A DNA stretch of 64,000 nt from Procambarus clarkii (Eukaryota > Arthropoda > Malacostraca > Decapoda > Cambaridae). The position numbers and the translations under genes are program-made. This document shows, one piece after another, positions 46,437 to 57,835 of this stretch. The stretch lies in the NCBI RefSeq assembly GCF_040958095.1, contig NC_091160.1, positions 43,164,822-43,228,821 of the forward strand, read 5' to 3'. The notes under the pieces are model-generated. The model made no database searches. It saw only the letters and a program-made list of their open reading frames with translations, and was not told where the DNA came from. The first letter of the stretch is position 1, and the number at the start of each line of letters is the position of its first letter.

Positions 46437-46464
46437 GGTTAGGTTAGGTCGACCTAACCTAACC
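46437..46464. repeat. 28-bp palindrome of TTAGG units
   Basis: GGTTAGGTTAGG then GTCGAC then CCTAACCTAACC less overlap: an exact palindrome centred on GTCGAC (46448-46453). TTAGG is the arthropod telomere unit. Confidence 0.9.
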
Positions 46465-47236
46465 AACCCACGCACAGAAAACGTGTTTATGTGTGAACCC
46501 CAACTGTTCATAGTACTTTGTTGGGGGACCAGCCCGTCCTCATCAACCCGGCCAGCCCGTCCTCCAAACAAAGATCCAAAAGTCCATTCCATGCACCCGC
46601 CAACCCCACTGTTTATGAATGAAAAACAGTTTACACAAGACTCACAACTGATGACGTTCGAACACTTCCGGAGCAAGTGCTTCACTGACGACTGGTGTTC
46701 GAACCACAACGCTGTAAATGCTTCACCCACGTACTACAAATACAAATACAAATACAAATCGCCAACAGAACCTAAACACCTAACTTAACCAGTGCCTAAA
46801 TATGTTCAACATGCTAATATATAATAGTATTAATTTATATTTGAGAAAATTCTTATTTTGATCGAACAGCATGTTAAAATTGATGATTGTGTCCTTGGGG
46901 TCGACCGCTGGATGGAATGGACTTAGGTGAGTTGAGGGGACCGTAACGTACGACTGAGAGGTGTTAACAGAGAGGCCGGAGTACATGCCTCTCCAACATA
47001 CTGTCACCACCACCTGCTGGCTCGCGTGTGCTACTTCCTGTTTTTGTTTTAGATTTAGCTACTCAGAACTAAAATGTCCATGTAGCACGGGCTATGGTGA
47101 GCCCGTAATTGAGTTCGGTTATTCGCGATAATCTTGTTACTGTGATATTTGGGTCAAAGGTTTAATGGAGGTGGAGTGTACTCCTTTTCTCCAGTTTCTG
47201 TTTTAGTGCACTGGTTTTAGTGTTGTTTTAATAACA
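46465..47236. other. no gene seen
   Basis: Unique sequence with the TAGCACGGGCTATGGTGAGC repeat at 47082 (shared with 38036). Short ACAAAT run near 46740. Confidence 0.45.
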
Positions 47237-47700
47237 TTATCTTGGTGGTGGATACATATGTACAGTGTTCACTAGTGTGTCCCATTCTTCAACTGCTTTT
47301 CTAAAAATTGTAATCACTGTGGATTTTGCATGTAATGCAGCTGCTGTCGTTGGATTAATGTATAGTTTGATGCGCAGGGGTTCAGTAGCTTCACATTCCA
47401 GTAAGTAGTACAATAGTGGCGCCTCTGCTTCTGTTCTACAGATATGACACTCTTTAACTATTGGGTTCATTACCTCCCAGCAGCACTTGTAACCAGGTCT
47501 GAGTCTGTGTATGGCTACAGCAATGTCTCTGGATATCTTTTTGTCAGGCATGAAAGAGTAGTTCCCAGTGGCTTGTTCGTACCATATCACAGTGGATCTT
47601 CCTTCCGCTACTTCGGCTCTGTGGCGACTTTTGATATTTGGGGGTATTTTCCTCTTGATTTGCTCCTTGCTTAATTTAGAAACTGTATTTGTGGTCGATC
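47237..47700 (-). mobile_element. RNase H LINE, C-terminal part
   Basis: 157-codon frame: LSKEQIKRKIPPNIKS, AVAIHRLRPGYKCCWEV, CHICRTEAEAPLLYYLLEC (Cys/His finger) and a stop. It continues the RNase H segment at 47876-48330, from which it is split by an insert. Confidence 0.8.
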
Positions 47701-47875
47701 TCAAACCCATTGTTGATGTGACGACTTATACTAAATTTTGTAAATAGTTCAAGATTGTAACTTGCTTAGCTAAATGAATTGTGGGGTCCAGTCCCTGAGC
47801 CTATTGTCTCTGTAACCCACTCTACTACCGCCCACAAGATGGGTATGGGGTGCATAATAAATGAACTAATCTAAA
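47701..47875 (+). mobile_element. LINE-F-type 3' tail inserted in another LINE
   Basis: CTTGCTTAGCTAAATGAATT, CTCTACTACCGCCCACAAGA and GGGTATGGGGTGCATAATAA match the 3' end of LINE-F (44490-44590), on the opposite strand to the LINE that surrounds it. Confidence 0.75.
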
Positions 47876-48330
47876 AAACTAAACTGCATAACAGAGCAGT
47901 GGCAGTTTTTGTTAGTGAGTCTGCCTCTTCATTACCATCTATGCCAATGTGACTTGGTATCCAATTTAGGGTGATTGGCAGCCTTAAATTGTGTGCTTGT
48001 TTTCCTATATGTTGGATATCTGTGAGGAGTTGTATATTATCTCTGTGCTGACTGGATAACAATGATTTAGCGAAGATTTAGAGTCGGTATGAATGATGAC
48101 ATCATGTAAATTATTCTCAATTGTATAGTTTATGGCCTCCTTCAGGGCATATAATTCTGTTTACAATGTTGAGCACCCACTATTCATGCTCCAGTAAGCT
48201 TCATGGTTGGTAGTGTAAACTGCTGCCCCAGCACAACCTCTTTCTTGATCAACTGATCCGTCTGTGAAGATGTGAGTCGTTGTAGGTCTTGAGATGGTTT
48301 CCATTTGTTGTTCCATGACTGCTTTCAGCC
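47876..48330 (-). mobile_element. RNase H LINE, catalytic part
   Basis: On -: TDGSVDQE (first Asp), a Glu-containing ELYALKEAI-like stretch with one stop, HTDSKSSLKSLL (Asp), and WIPSHIGIDGNEEADSLTKT (last Asp). All four RNase H acidic positions are recognisable. Confidence 0.8.
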
Positions 48331-48355
48331 TCTGCGAGTAAAAATTGTAAAAAAA

Positions 48356-48383
48356 TTCTTCACAAGCTGAGGCTTGTGAAGAA
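48356..48383. repeat. perfect 12-bp hairpin
   Basis: TTCTTCACAAGC, loop TGAG, GCTTGTGAAGAA. Confidence 0.9.
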
Positions 48384-48543
48384 AGAGCTACGTTGACTTA
48401 TATTGTTAAATACCTTTAATAATAGTTCCCTCGGCTTTGTATAGTTTGGCATTGGATAGACATGATAAGTATACACCAGACAAGCCAACAGCTCATTTTT
48501 GTACATTTAACCAAATAGTTGCTGTTAGGTTCAGTTTAATTAA

Positions 48544-48574
48544 GGTAGGATAGGCTGGGAAAGCCTATCCTACC
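48544..48574. repeat. perfect 13-bp hairpin
   Basis: GGTAGGATAGGCT, 5-base loop, AGCCTATCCTACC; 160 bases from a similar hairpin. Confidence 0.9.
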
Positions 48575-50189
48575 TCAGTCTAATTTTCTCTTGTCATCTC
48601 TCCATTACCATTTTTCTGACAGAAGTTGTTTACTGATAAACTCACTTCTGTAATCAGTTAACTACCCGGGTGTTATCTCAGGTACCCACTTACAGCACTT
48701 CACTTCTCCGATAACAGTGTTTCGTGGTTAGGTCGTTATGTCACGAGGAAGTAATGGTCTTAAGGGTTTAATTCGGGTCTTAAGGATCTTAAATGAAAAA
48801 TCTATGTTTCATGCCATTTGTTATTTCCTTAATATCCGTTTATTTGCTAGTCGTGTGAAGATGTGAAGGGGTAAATTCTTAATACTAAAAGATAATTAAA
48901 TCTAACAAAAATTAAAAAAAAAATAAGACAAATCAAGGAATACAATAAAAAGGTGAGTTATAAAGTTTGTAAGGAGAGAATAAGTCACTGTAAGGTCCAT
49001 AGAGACCAATGAATCAATCCACAAGATATGAAGCCTAAGTTGGTTTGGTCAGTCAGAATTTATCAAACATTTATGCTCAGCCATTACGAAACCTGTACAT
49101 CTTTCCTCAATTATGGCAGCTTTGTTTACATTTAATAAACAGTTTATGAGCTCGCAAACTCTACGAGATTGTGTATAACAATAACAACCTTGGGTTGTGA
49201 AGTTGATTGTCAACAGAATCTAACCTAAGTTAGACCTAACTATTAAGCACATTCTATTATGTAATAATAGTAATATAAATTTGAGAAAATGCAAATTTCG
49301 AATACGCAGTACGGTAACATAGAGAATGCGTCATATATGTGGACCGCAAGTTGGGCAACTCTTGCCTGAGGAGAGGCTGGTGTGGTAATCACACAGTAAA
49401 TAAAAAAAAATCCTTGTTTCGTCCACAACTGTGTTATTAAGGTACGGAAAATCTTGTTTTCCATTTAGGGGCAAAATTGATACTAACCATCCACACTTTC
49501 TTAAACTGAACTAAACCACAGTGCCATAACCCCCCAAAAAATATAACAAGAGTATTCCCTGGAACACGACAGGTCAATAGGTTCGTAACTAAAGCTGCCC
49601 AAACAATGTTGAAATAAGTTTATTGAGGTAAAATACACACAAAGGGATGAGGTAGCTTAAGCTATTCTCACCCCGTTCAGTACATCGTGTTAATACATAC
49701 ATATAAACACATCACAAACAATAAACATATTACCAAACATTCTGAGAGATAAACATCTACATTTCCTCGTTTACACAAGTAGTATGGTACCAGACATACA
49801 CAAATACTTTTATGACCTAGGTATACTGTATAGACAATTTGCAAGAGACATGCAGATAATGCAACAAAAGATTACAGTCTTGGTGCAAAATTCTTATATC
49901 TCTCAAGAATATCATCAACCTTTCCGTGGCCCAAACAATGTTGGGTGAACATATAGGTGAATGCTGAAGGATCGGCGCCCCGGCAACTCCTCGCGTCCTC
50001 TTAACATATAATTCTATTGCGAAACTAGCGTAAATGAGACGGTGTACTGCGTCAGATGCCTTGAGCTAGGCTGCTGCTGCTCCTCTCACACTTTTTGCTC
50101 TTACCCGATCCGCTTTTATCTACTTTGTCGTGTGTGCCACATGGCCTTCCCGGCTCGGTGCCTTCTTTTGATAATTACTGTACTTGTAA
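48575..50189. other. no gene seen
   Basis: AT-rich unique sequence. No repeat family recognised apart from A-rich runs. Confidence 0.45.
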
Positions 50190-50262
50190 GTTTAATTACT
50201 TGATGCTCCCGGATGCAGGTTCGAATCCTCGTCATGGCCCTTGTGGATTTGTTTACTTGTAA
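50190..50262 (+). mobile_element. SINE-D fragment
   Basis: B box CAGGTTCGAATCCTCG and CATGGCCCTTGTGGATTTGT, as at 51360. Confidence 0.6.
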
Positions 50263-50485
50263 GTTTTAGATTTAGGAAATACTTTGGTAAATACTGATTC
50301 GGAAACAGGGTTGTTGATTTGTGGGACCAATTACCGCGTAACGTGGTGGAGGTGGGGTCCCTCGATTGTTTCAAGCGTGGGTTAGACATGTATATGAGTG
50401 GGATTGGGTGGTTATAAATAGGAGCTGCCTCGTATGGGCCAATAGGCCTTCTGCAGTTACCTTTGTTCTTATGTTATTACTTACT
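50263..50485 (+). mobile_element. LINE-A 3' fragment
   Basis: Matches the - strand copy at 6778: ACAGGGTTGTTGATTTGTGG, GGTGGAGGTGGGGTCCCTCG, TTCTGCAGTTACCTTTGTTC, ending TTCTTATG. Confidence 0.85.
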
Positions 50486-50504
50486 GCTTTGTCGTTGCTC
50501 AAAT

Positions 50505-50665
50505 ATCTTGTCGATTCACAGTCGGGGGATTTCGGGATCGAGTCCTCGGCAGGACAGACATGGTTGGGTTTGTTTCCATTCCTCTAATGCGTTTGTTGAG
50601 CTAGCAGGCAGTGGATATCAAGAGGAGCTATAGTCAACTGTTATGGGGTTGCATCGTAGGAAAGG
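50505..50665 (+). mobile_element. SINE-B copy
   Basis: B box-like GGGATCGAGTCCTCGGCAGG, GACATGGTTGGGTTTGTTTC, TGGGGTTGCATCGTAGGAAA. Confidence 0.7.
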
Positions 50666-50720
50666 TCAAAGGTGAAGGGACGACGACGTTTCGGTCCGTC
50701 CTGGACCATTCTCAAGTCGA
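50666..50720. repeat. single arm of the 52079 foldback
   Basis: GACGACGACGTTTCGGTCCG and TCTCAAGTCGATTGTGAG match the left arm and loop at 52109-52158, but here no second arm follows. Confidence 0.85.
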
Positions 50721-51309
50721 TTGTGAGGGCAGGAAGTCGCTGGCTTCCTGCCCTCGTCGGGGCCACTAAGAGATGGTCGCCCACAGGTAAATTCAGGTAA
50801 ATGTGTAAGTTCACCAAGCAAGATCTTCATGCAACCCCCCCCCCCCCCTTCCCTCTTGCCCCAGCAACAAGTGCATCATGTATGCTAATCACCTCTTGAC
50901 CATTTATGGTCAGGTGGTGTTGACCTGAACGGCTCCATACGGTCTACCAGGAATGTAAACAAACTTATTTTACAAACACCACCGGTTCATGCAAGGATCT
51001 AATATGCAATAACAGTAATTCTGACTATGTATCTGTCCCATCCTATTCACACAACTCACTAAAGTGTGTGTGTGAGTCTGATGCTATCCGGCAGTTGCAA
51101 CTATATTGTCAAGCCAACGTTTTCTTACATTATGTGCTATTATATACCTTGTTATATATATATGCCAGAATGTTTCGGTCCACCACCAATTCAATATATA
51201 AATATATTGCATTTACAAATAACAGTGTAATAGGAAGGGTGCACACGGAAATCACAATAGCGTGATGCATCAAATGTTCAGTAGAAGTTCTGGTTGCAGT
51301 TCTTTTTAC

Positions 51310-51400
51310 CATGTCGTAGCTCAGTTAATTAAGGCAGCGTCTGGGATGCTCTCGAACGTAGGTTCGAATCCTCGTCACGGCCCTTGTGGATTTGTTCATT
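51310..51400 (+). mobile_element. SINE-D, tRNA-like head
   Basis: GTAGCTCAGTTAATTAAGGC (A box), GTAGGTTCGAATCCTCGTCA (B box), then CGGCCCTTGTGGATTTG. Confidence 0.7.
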
Positions 51401-52078
51401 AATGGGAAGGTTGCGTTTGTAAGGAAGGGTCCTATTATAAGGAAGGCTAGTTCTGTAAGGAAGGTTCCTGTTGAATAGGTTTGATTTGGTAGAGAAGGAA
51501 TTCCTGTTGTAAGGAAAGTTCCTAACTTTTCCTACGCCTAATATATCAAATATATGTACTAAATTAGGCCTAAAATTGTGTATGTTAGCCCTAGAATTGC
51601 TTTTTTTTTTTAAGGTCTGGTCAGGTTAGGTTGATGGTTAGGCTACTTCAGTTCTTGTTATACATTTTAGACCTGAAATAGTACATAATGAGGACGTTGG
51701 TTGCAGTCAACAGTCCAACAATATATAATACTTTCATTTTTTGGTTGTTTTACCGTCAGTGGACGACTTGAAACTGACGTTAATGCAACCAAAAATGGCC
51801 ACTGGGTTGAGGTTACCTTGAGAGAGTTCCGGGGATCAATGTTCCCGCGGCCCATTTTTCATCGATCTGTTGATTGCATTATTATGTCCTACATGCAAGG
51901 TCTTCCATTTTTCATACTGAAAAACACACACATAGCAGTCTTCTGACCGCTTGTTGAGTTGTATATTTCTGGGTCAAGCGAAACTCAAACTTAGAGATGT
52001 ATGTATTAAACTTAGAGATGTATGTATTTCGACATGTACTATAGCTCTAGATAACATCTAGATAACATCAGTAACATT
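51401..52078. other. no gene seen
   Basis: Begins with a decayed run of GTAAGGAAGGTTCCT-like units (51415-51530), then unique sequence. Confidence 0.45.
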
Positions 52079-52228
52079 GTTGACCAGACCACACACTAGA
52101 AGGTGAAGGGACGACGACGTTTCGGTCCGTCCTGGACCATTCTCAAGTCGATTGTGAGACTTGAGAATGGTTCAGGACGGACCGAAACGTCGTCGTCACT
52201 TCACTTTCTAGTGTGTGGTCTGGTCAAC
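52079..52228. repeat. foldback element, 70-bp arms
   Basis: 52079-52148 is almost an exact reverse complement of 52159-52228 around a 10-base loop; ends GTTGACCAGACCACACACTA / TAGTGTGTGGTCTGGTCAAC. Confidence 0.95.
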
Positions 52229-52269
52229 ATACTTTAGCCATGTTATTGTGACTCATCGCCTGCATCAGT

Positions 52270-54150
52270 AACATTTCAGCCTCTGATACTGCCATTGAAT
52301 TCAATAGGTTCTTCTCATCCGTTGGGTCATCCTTTGCTAATGATATTCCATCCTCCCGTACTAATGTAATGTTCCTTACAAGTAGGAACTATCCAGAGTC
52401 TCTGTAGGGAACTGTCGCTAATTCCACTGATGTTAATGAGATAATCTTTTCTCTTAAAACAAAGTTAAGTGCCCTTGCTGAGATACCAATTCTAATTTAC
52501 AAAAAGCCTCCAGATTTCTAGCTCCTGACATTGTATTGCTCTACAACAAATCACTTGAACTCCAAACATTTCCGGATATTCTAAAAAAAAGCGAGAGTAA
52601 CCCCTGTCCACAAATGTGGCGATCTTGCTGCTGTCAACAACTTCGGACTTATATCAATTCTGCTAACCTTGTCAAAAATATTTGAAAAGTTAATCTACAA
52701 GCAGCTTTACTCTTATCTAGCCAAACACAATATACTTAGCTCTTACCAATATGGCTTCAGACCCCCAAAAAAGCACTAACGATGCACTGATTAGTATGAT
52801 TAACTTGATACATGCAGTTCTTAATAAAAATGAGGTCCCTGTTGGGTTATTTGTGGACCTGCGTAAGGCTTTTGACACTGTCAACCACCAAAACCTTCTT
52901 CTTAAATTACATCATTATGGAGTCAGAGGACACTCCCTGCAATACCTCAAATCCTACCTTAATGACAGGCTCCAGTATGTTTCTGTGAATAATTCCATTT
53001 CTCCCACACTACCCATCAACATTGGTGTTCCTCAGGGCAGCATACTTGGCCCTCTCCTCTTTCTCATCTACATTAATGAACTTTCAAATGCCTCTCAACA
53101 CCTCAAACCAATTTTATTTGCTGATGACACAACCTTGACCCTCTTGCTCTAAATGTCACAGTAAATACTGAACTAAATAAAGTCCATCTTTGGCTAACTG
53201 CTAACAAACTCATCCTTAACATTGACAAAACTTTCTATATTTTGTTTGGTAATAAATCCTCAGATCAAATTTGTCTAAAAATAAACAATATCCAAATTAG
53301 TAACAAAGTAGGTGGTAAATTCCTGGGTGTCCTCATCGATAGCAAGCTGAATTTCCAGGGACACATTCTAAATATAGCAAAAAAAGCGTCTAAAACTGTG
53401 GGCATTCTTTCTAAGATCAGATATTATGCACCTCGCCCTGCCCTGGTGACTATTACTCTCTCATCTATCCATATCTCAACTATGGTATTTGTGCTTGGGG
53501 TTCTACTACCCAAAATCATTTACGTCCTCTAATTACTCAACACAAAGCTGCTATTAGGACAATATCTAACTCTGGCCCCAGACAGCACTCGGTACCCTTA
53601 CTTATATCTTTGAATATGTTAGATATTAAGTCACTGCACATCCTCTCTTGTGTACTCTATATATTTAAAACGCTGAACTGTAATGCCAATCCTGACCTTA
53701 AAAGCTTCCTAGAAGGTTGTAAGAGAACCCATGAGCACCACACCAGAAACAAATACCTATTTGATATTCCAAGAGTGCGACTTAACCAAACTAGAAATGG
53801 TCTACAACTCAAGGGACCCAGAATGTGGAATGACCTTCCCAATCATGTCAAAGGCTGTACCTCTCTCAACCAGTTTAAGAGTAGAACTAAGTACTACCTA
53901 ATTAACTCCATGTAACCTGCCTTACCCCTAAATGTCAACCCATGTCTTGCTTTTCTAAACAATACTGTTTGTTGACCAACTTGTTTAATTGCTGATTTCT
54001 GCCATGTTCCCGCTCCTCGTTTTCCATTTCAACACAATTTATACTTTACTCTCAATTAGTATTAAGGTTTAGTCTAAGTGTCCCCCCCCCCCACCTTGCC
54101 GGAAACGCTGTGGGTATTAGTGGCTTTAGTCCTTGTATGTACTACCTGAT
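52270..54150 (+). mobile_element. LINE-E, RT half, broken
   Basis: Same family as the intact copy at 54160. KSTNDALISMINLIHAVLN, GLFVDLRKAFDTVNH, IGVPQGSILGPLLF and FADDTT (active site) are present, then a frameshift after 53140; the frame resumes at FLGVLIDSKLNFQGHI and RMWNDLPNHVKGCTSL. The 5' endonuclease part is missing. 3' UTR to about 54150 with poly-C at 54079-54088. Confidence 0.9.
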
Positions 54151-54159
54151 TCAGATGTT

Positions 54160-57100
54160 TAGATTCAGATTCAGATGTTTATTCAGGTAAGGTATATACA
54201 TACAAGTGATGTTACATTAATGGATTGATATATAGATAGAGCTAGTACATACAATGCCTAAAGCCACTATTACGCAATGCGTTTCGGGCAAGAAAAACAT
54301 TAATATCTAGAACTTAATACTAATTGAGCATAAAGAATAAAAAGTGTTGAGAACAAATACAAATAAAGATAAAAAAAGGGGGAACATGACTGAAAAAGCA
54401 GCACAAATACAATAGGTTGACAAACAGTGTTGATTAAAAAAAAAGAAAATAACAGACATGGGTTGACAATAGAGGAGTGAGGTAGATTACAGGGAATTTA
54501 TTAGGTAGTGTTTAGTTTTTATCTTAAACTGGGTGAGAGAGGTACAGTCTTTAACATGGTTGGGAAGGTCATTCCACATTCTGGGTCCCTTGATTTGTAG
54601 AGCATTTCTAGTTTGATTAAGACGTACTCTAGGAATATCAAAACTGTATTTATTTCTGGTGTGGTGCTCATGGGTTCTGTTACAACCTTCTATGAAGCTT
54701 TTAAGATCAGGATTGGCATTATAGTTTAGCGTTTTATATATGTATAATACATATGAGAGAATGTGCAGTGACTTAATATCTAACATATTCAGAGATTTGA
54801 GTAGGGGTACCGAGTGATGTCTGGGGCCAGAGTTGGATATTGTTCTAATAGCAGCTTTGTGTTGGGTAATTAGAGGACGTAAGTGATTTTGGGTAGTAGA
54901 ACCCCAAGCACAAATACCATAGTTGAGATAAGGATAGATAAGGGAGTAATAGAGAGTCACCAGGGCAGGGCGTGGTACATAATATCTGATCTTAGAAAGA
55001 ATGCCAACAGTTTTTGAAACTTTTTTTGATATATTTAGAATGTGTCCCTGGAAATTCAGCTTGTGGTCAATGAGAATGCCAAGGAATTTGCCATCTAATT
55101 TGTTACAAATTTGGGTATTGTTTATTTTGAGATTTATATGACTAGAGGATTTATTGCCAAACAGAATATAGAAAGTTTTGTCAATGTTAAGGGTGAGTTT
55201 GTTGGCAGTTAGCCAAAGATGGACTTTATTTAGCTCAGTATTTACTGTGGCATTTAGAGCAAGGGGGTCAGGACTGGAGTAAATGAAGGTTGTGTCGTCA
55301 GCAAATAGAATTGGTTTGAGGTGTTGGGAGGCATTTGGAAGGTCATTAATGTAGATGAGAAAGAGGAGAGGGCCAAGTATGCTGCCCTGAGGAACACCAA
55401 TGTTGATGGGTAGGGTGGGAGAAATTGTATTATTCACAGAAACATATTGGAGCCTGTCAGTAAGGTAGGACTCGAGGTATTGTAGGGAGTGTCCTCTGAC
55501 TCCATAATGATGTAATTTATGAAGAAGGTTATGGTGGTTGACAGTATCAAAAGCTTTACGCAGGTCCACAAATAACCCAACAGGGAACTCCTTTTTATCA
55601 AGAGCTGTATGAATCGAGTTAAGCATACTAATAAGTGCATCGTTAGTGCTTTTTTTGGGTCTGAAGCCATATTGGCAAGGGCTAAGTATATTGAGTTTGG
55701 CTAGATATGAGTAAAGCTGCTTATATATAAGTTTTTCAAAATTTTTTGACAAGTTTGGCAGGATTGATATAGGTCTGTAGTTGTTAACATCTGTGGGGTC
55801 ACCACATTTGTGGACAGGCGTTACTCTCGCTTTTTTTAGAATATCTGGAAAGGTTTGGAGTTCAAGTGACTTGTTGAAGAGCAAAGCAATAGCAGGGGCT
55901 AAAGATCTGGAGGCTTTTTTGTAAATTAAAGTTGGTATCTCCTCAAGGGCACCAGACTTGGTTTTAAGGGAAAGGATTATCTCATTGACGTCAGTGGAGT
56001 TAATAGGCTTTAGGTACAGAGACTGTGGATAGTTACCTGTAAGATAGTCCTTAATGTCAGTACTGGAAGATGGAATATCATTTGCAAGGGATGAACCAAT
56101 GGAAGAGAAGAACCTATTGAACTCAATAGCAGAATCAGAGGCTGAAAGCTGACCATCGTTATTAGACAGGAGAGTCGGTTTGTTATTTAAAATCTTCTTT
56201 GATCCCAATATTTGTGAAATTGTGCTCCAAGTTTGTTTAATGTTGCTCTTTATTTGAGTAAATTTATCTTCGTAGTATTTAGTTTTGGCTCGTCTAATTA
56301 TCTTAGATAGCAATAATGAGTAATTCTTTGAGAATTCTTTGGAGACAATTCCTAACCTATACTTCTTCTCAAGGTCGTGTTTTTTGTTAATGGATTTCAG
56401 TATTCCCTTTGTAAGCCAAGGATTGTTAAGCCTTTTGCTTGTGACTTGTTTTGTAAGCCTAGGACAGTGGGTGTTATAAAGGCTAAGAGTTGTTTGTAGA
56501 AAAGATTGCACTGCTAGGTTGATGTCCCCTATGTTACCTAACTCGGACTCCCAGTTGACATTATCAGCAGCAGTTATAAAATTGTTTATAGCAGTTTCAT
56601 TGTGCAGCCTAAAGCTTAACTCCCTTGTTTCTAGAGGTGGTTTGCTAATGTTAGTTAAGAGAAATGTGGGGTTGTGGTCTGTAGTGCTATCGGTGATTAT
56701 ACCTGAAGTAAGCGGAGAGGTTATGTTGGTCCAGATGTGATCTAGAGTCGTGGCAGTGCTATCAGTGATTCTAGTAGGTCTAGTGATTAAGGGTATGAGG
56801 AAGCAGGAATTCATACAGTTGAGGAAGCTAACAGCAGTAGGGTGTTCTGGCTCGCAAAGGTCAATATTAAAGTCCCCTGCGATAATTAGGTGGTTTTTGT
56901 TCAGTCTGTTATCAAGTATTAGATTTCTAAGGTTTGAGTTGAATACAGACACATCAGTGTTGGGAATTCTATAGACTGCACCCACAGACAGGACAGACTC
57001 GGCACCCTTGACTCTGAAGCTGGCGAAGATATACTCCCCATAGCAGTCTCTAGTTCTAATTTCTTTTAAGCATGTTAGTTCTTGGTGGTAGTAAAGAGCA

Positions 57101-57450
57101 GTGCCACCACCTCTCTGAAGTTGACGACAGTTGTGAATTGCTGAGTAGTTAGGCATGTTAAAGAGTTGAGTAGTATCCTCTTTCAACCATGTTTCAGTAA
57201 GTATAATAAAAGAGAATTTGTTGCCAATAGTTTCAATCAAGGCACTAACATCATCGAAGTGTTTACCTAGGGATCTAACGTTCAAATTGATTACAGAGAT
57301 ATTGTGATTATGAGTTAATACATTGTTTACATCATGTGCTGCAAAATATCTGCAATTTAGATCATTAAAGTGATTATTGTCATAGATAGTGGATAAGAGG
57401 TTAAGTTCTGGGTCTATACTTGACTGCATAAAAAAAGCTGATTGTAGAAT
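54160..57450 (-). mobile_element. LINE-E, intact EN-RT element
   Basis: Autonomous-looking non-LTR retrotransposon of a CR1/L2-like group. It carries one uninterrupted ORF2 and a 3' UTR ending at 54160-54190 in repeated CTGAAT units (read on -). The 5' side is A-rich (57430-57740) and I see no ORF1. The 3' end meets the opposite-strand copy at 54150 tail to tail. Confidence 0.92.
54487..57429 (-). CDS. LINE-E ORF2: endonuclease and reverse transcriptase
   Basis: 980 codons without a break. APE-type endonuclease at about residues 40-265: INLNVRSLGKHFDDV, ILTETWLKE (Glu), AGDFNIDL (Asp, Asn), TLDHIWTN and TTDHNPTF (catalytic His region). RT at about 520-790: PVHKCGDPTDVNNYRPIS, YGFRPKKSTNDAL, GLFVDLRKAFDTVNH, IGVPQGSILGPLLF, FADDTTFIYSS (the two catalytic Asp), then KFLGILIDHKLNFQGH. 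C-terminus RMWNDLPNHVKDCTSLTQF. No RNase H domain. All catalytic motifs visible are intact, so this copy may still be active. A cytoplasmic and nuclear enzyme that copies its own RNA at a nicked target. Confidence 0.93.
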   Translation of the reverse strand: MQSSIDPELNLLSTIYDNNHFNDLNCRYFAAHDVNNVLTHNHNISVINLNVRSLGKHFDDVSALIETIGNKFSFIILTETWLKEDTTQLFNMPNYSAIHNCRQLQRGGGTALYYHQELTCLKEIRTRDCYGEYIFASFRVKGAESVLSVGAVYRIPNTDVSVFNSNLRNLILDNRLNKNHLIIAGDFNIDLCEPEHPTAVSFLNCMNSCFLIPLITRPTRITDSTATTLDHIWTNITSPLTSGIITDSTTDHNPTFLLTNISKPPLETRELSFRLHNETAINNFITAADNVNWESELGNIGDINLAVQSFLQTTLSLYNTHCPRLTKQVTSKRLNNPWLTKGILKSINKKHDLEKKYRLGIVSKEFSKNYSLLLSKIIRRAKTKYYEDKFTQIKSNIKQTWSTISQILGSKKILNNKPTLLSNNDGQLSASDSAIEFNRFFSSIGSSLANDIPSSSTDIKDYLTGNYPQSLYLKPINSTDVNEIILSLKTKSGALEEIPTLIYKKASRSLAPAIALLFNKSLELQTFPDILKKARVTPVHKCGDPTDVNNYRPISILPNLSKNFEKLIYKQLYSYLAKLNILSPCQYGFRPKKSTNDALISMLNSIHTALDKKEFPVGLFVDLRKAFDTVNHHNLLHKLHHYGVRGHSLQYLESYLTDRLQYVSVNNTISPTLPINIGVPQGSILGPLLFLIYINDLPNASQHLKPILFADDTTFIYSSPDPLALNATVNTELNKVHLWLTANKLTLNIDKTFYILFGNKSSSHINLKINNTQICNKLDGKFLGILIDHKLNFQGHILNISKKVSKTVGILSKIRYYVPRPALVTLYYSLIYPYLNYGICAWGSTTQNHLRPLITQHKAAIRTISNSGPRHHSVPLLKSLNMLDIKSLHILSYVLYIYKTLNYNANPDLKSFIEGCNRTHEHHTRNKYSFDIPRVRLNQTRNALQIKGPRMWNDLPNHVKDCTSLTQFKIKTKHYLINSL

Positions 57451-57729
57451 CAGAAATAAGTAGAAACAAGCTATAAAATAGGGAAAAATATATACACAAT
57501 ACTGTACAAAACAAACACAAAAGGGGCTTACAGGGGTACAGTGGAGTAAGGGAGTATGGCTAGGCTAGGCAACCTAGGCAATTAATGAGATTAAAGAAAA
57601 AACATGTAAACATGGACTATACAAAACACAAGATATAGAAATACAAAACAAAAAATATAAGCAAGACTAAGCAATACAAAAAAAAAACAAAATGAGCAAA
57701 AATGAAAAAAAAAAAGAAAAAATGAAAAA
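57451..57729. other. A-rich stretch 5' of LINE-E
   Basis: Could be the LINE-E 5' UTR or flank; no ORF1-like frame visible. Confidence 0.4.
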
Positions 57730-57835
57730 ATGAAAAAAACCTCTATCTATAACTCCATCATTATGTTTGTAACTCATCTTCTGTGTATGTACTTTTACCT
57801 GAATAAACATTTTGATTTTGATTTTGATAGATGGT
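57730..57835 (+). mobile_element. LINE-E-type 3' end
   Basis: TGTATGTACTTTTACCTGAA, TAAACATTTTGATTTTGATT: the end and tail repeat of a + strand copy. Confidence 0.65.
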
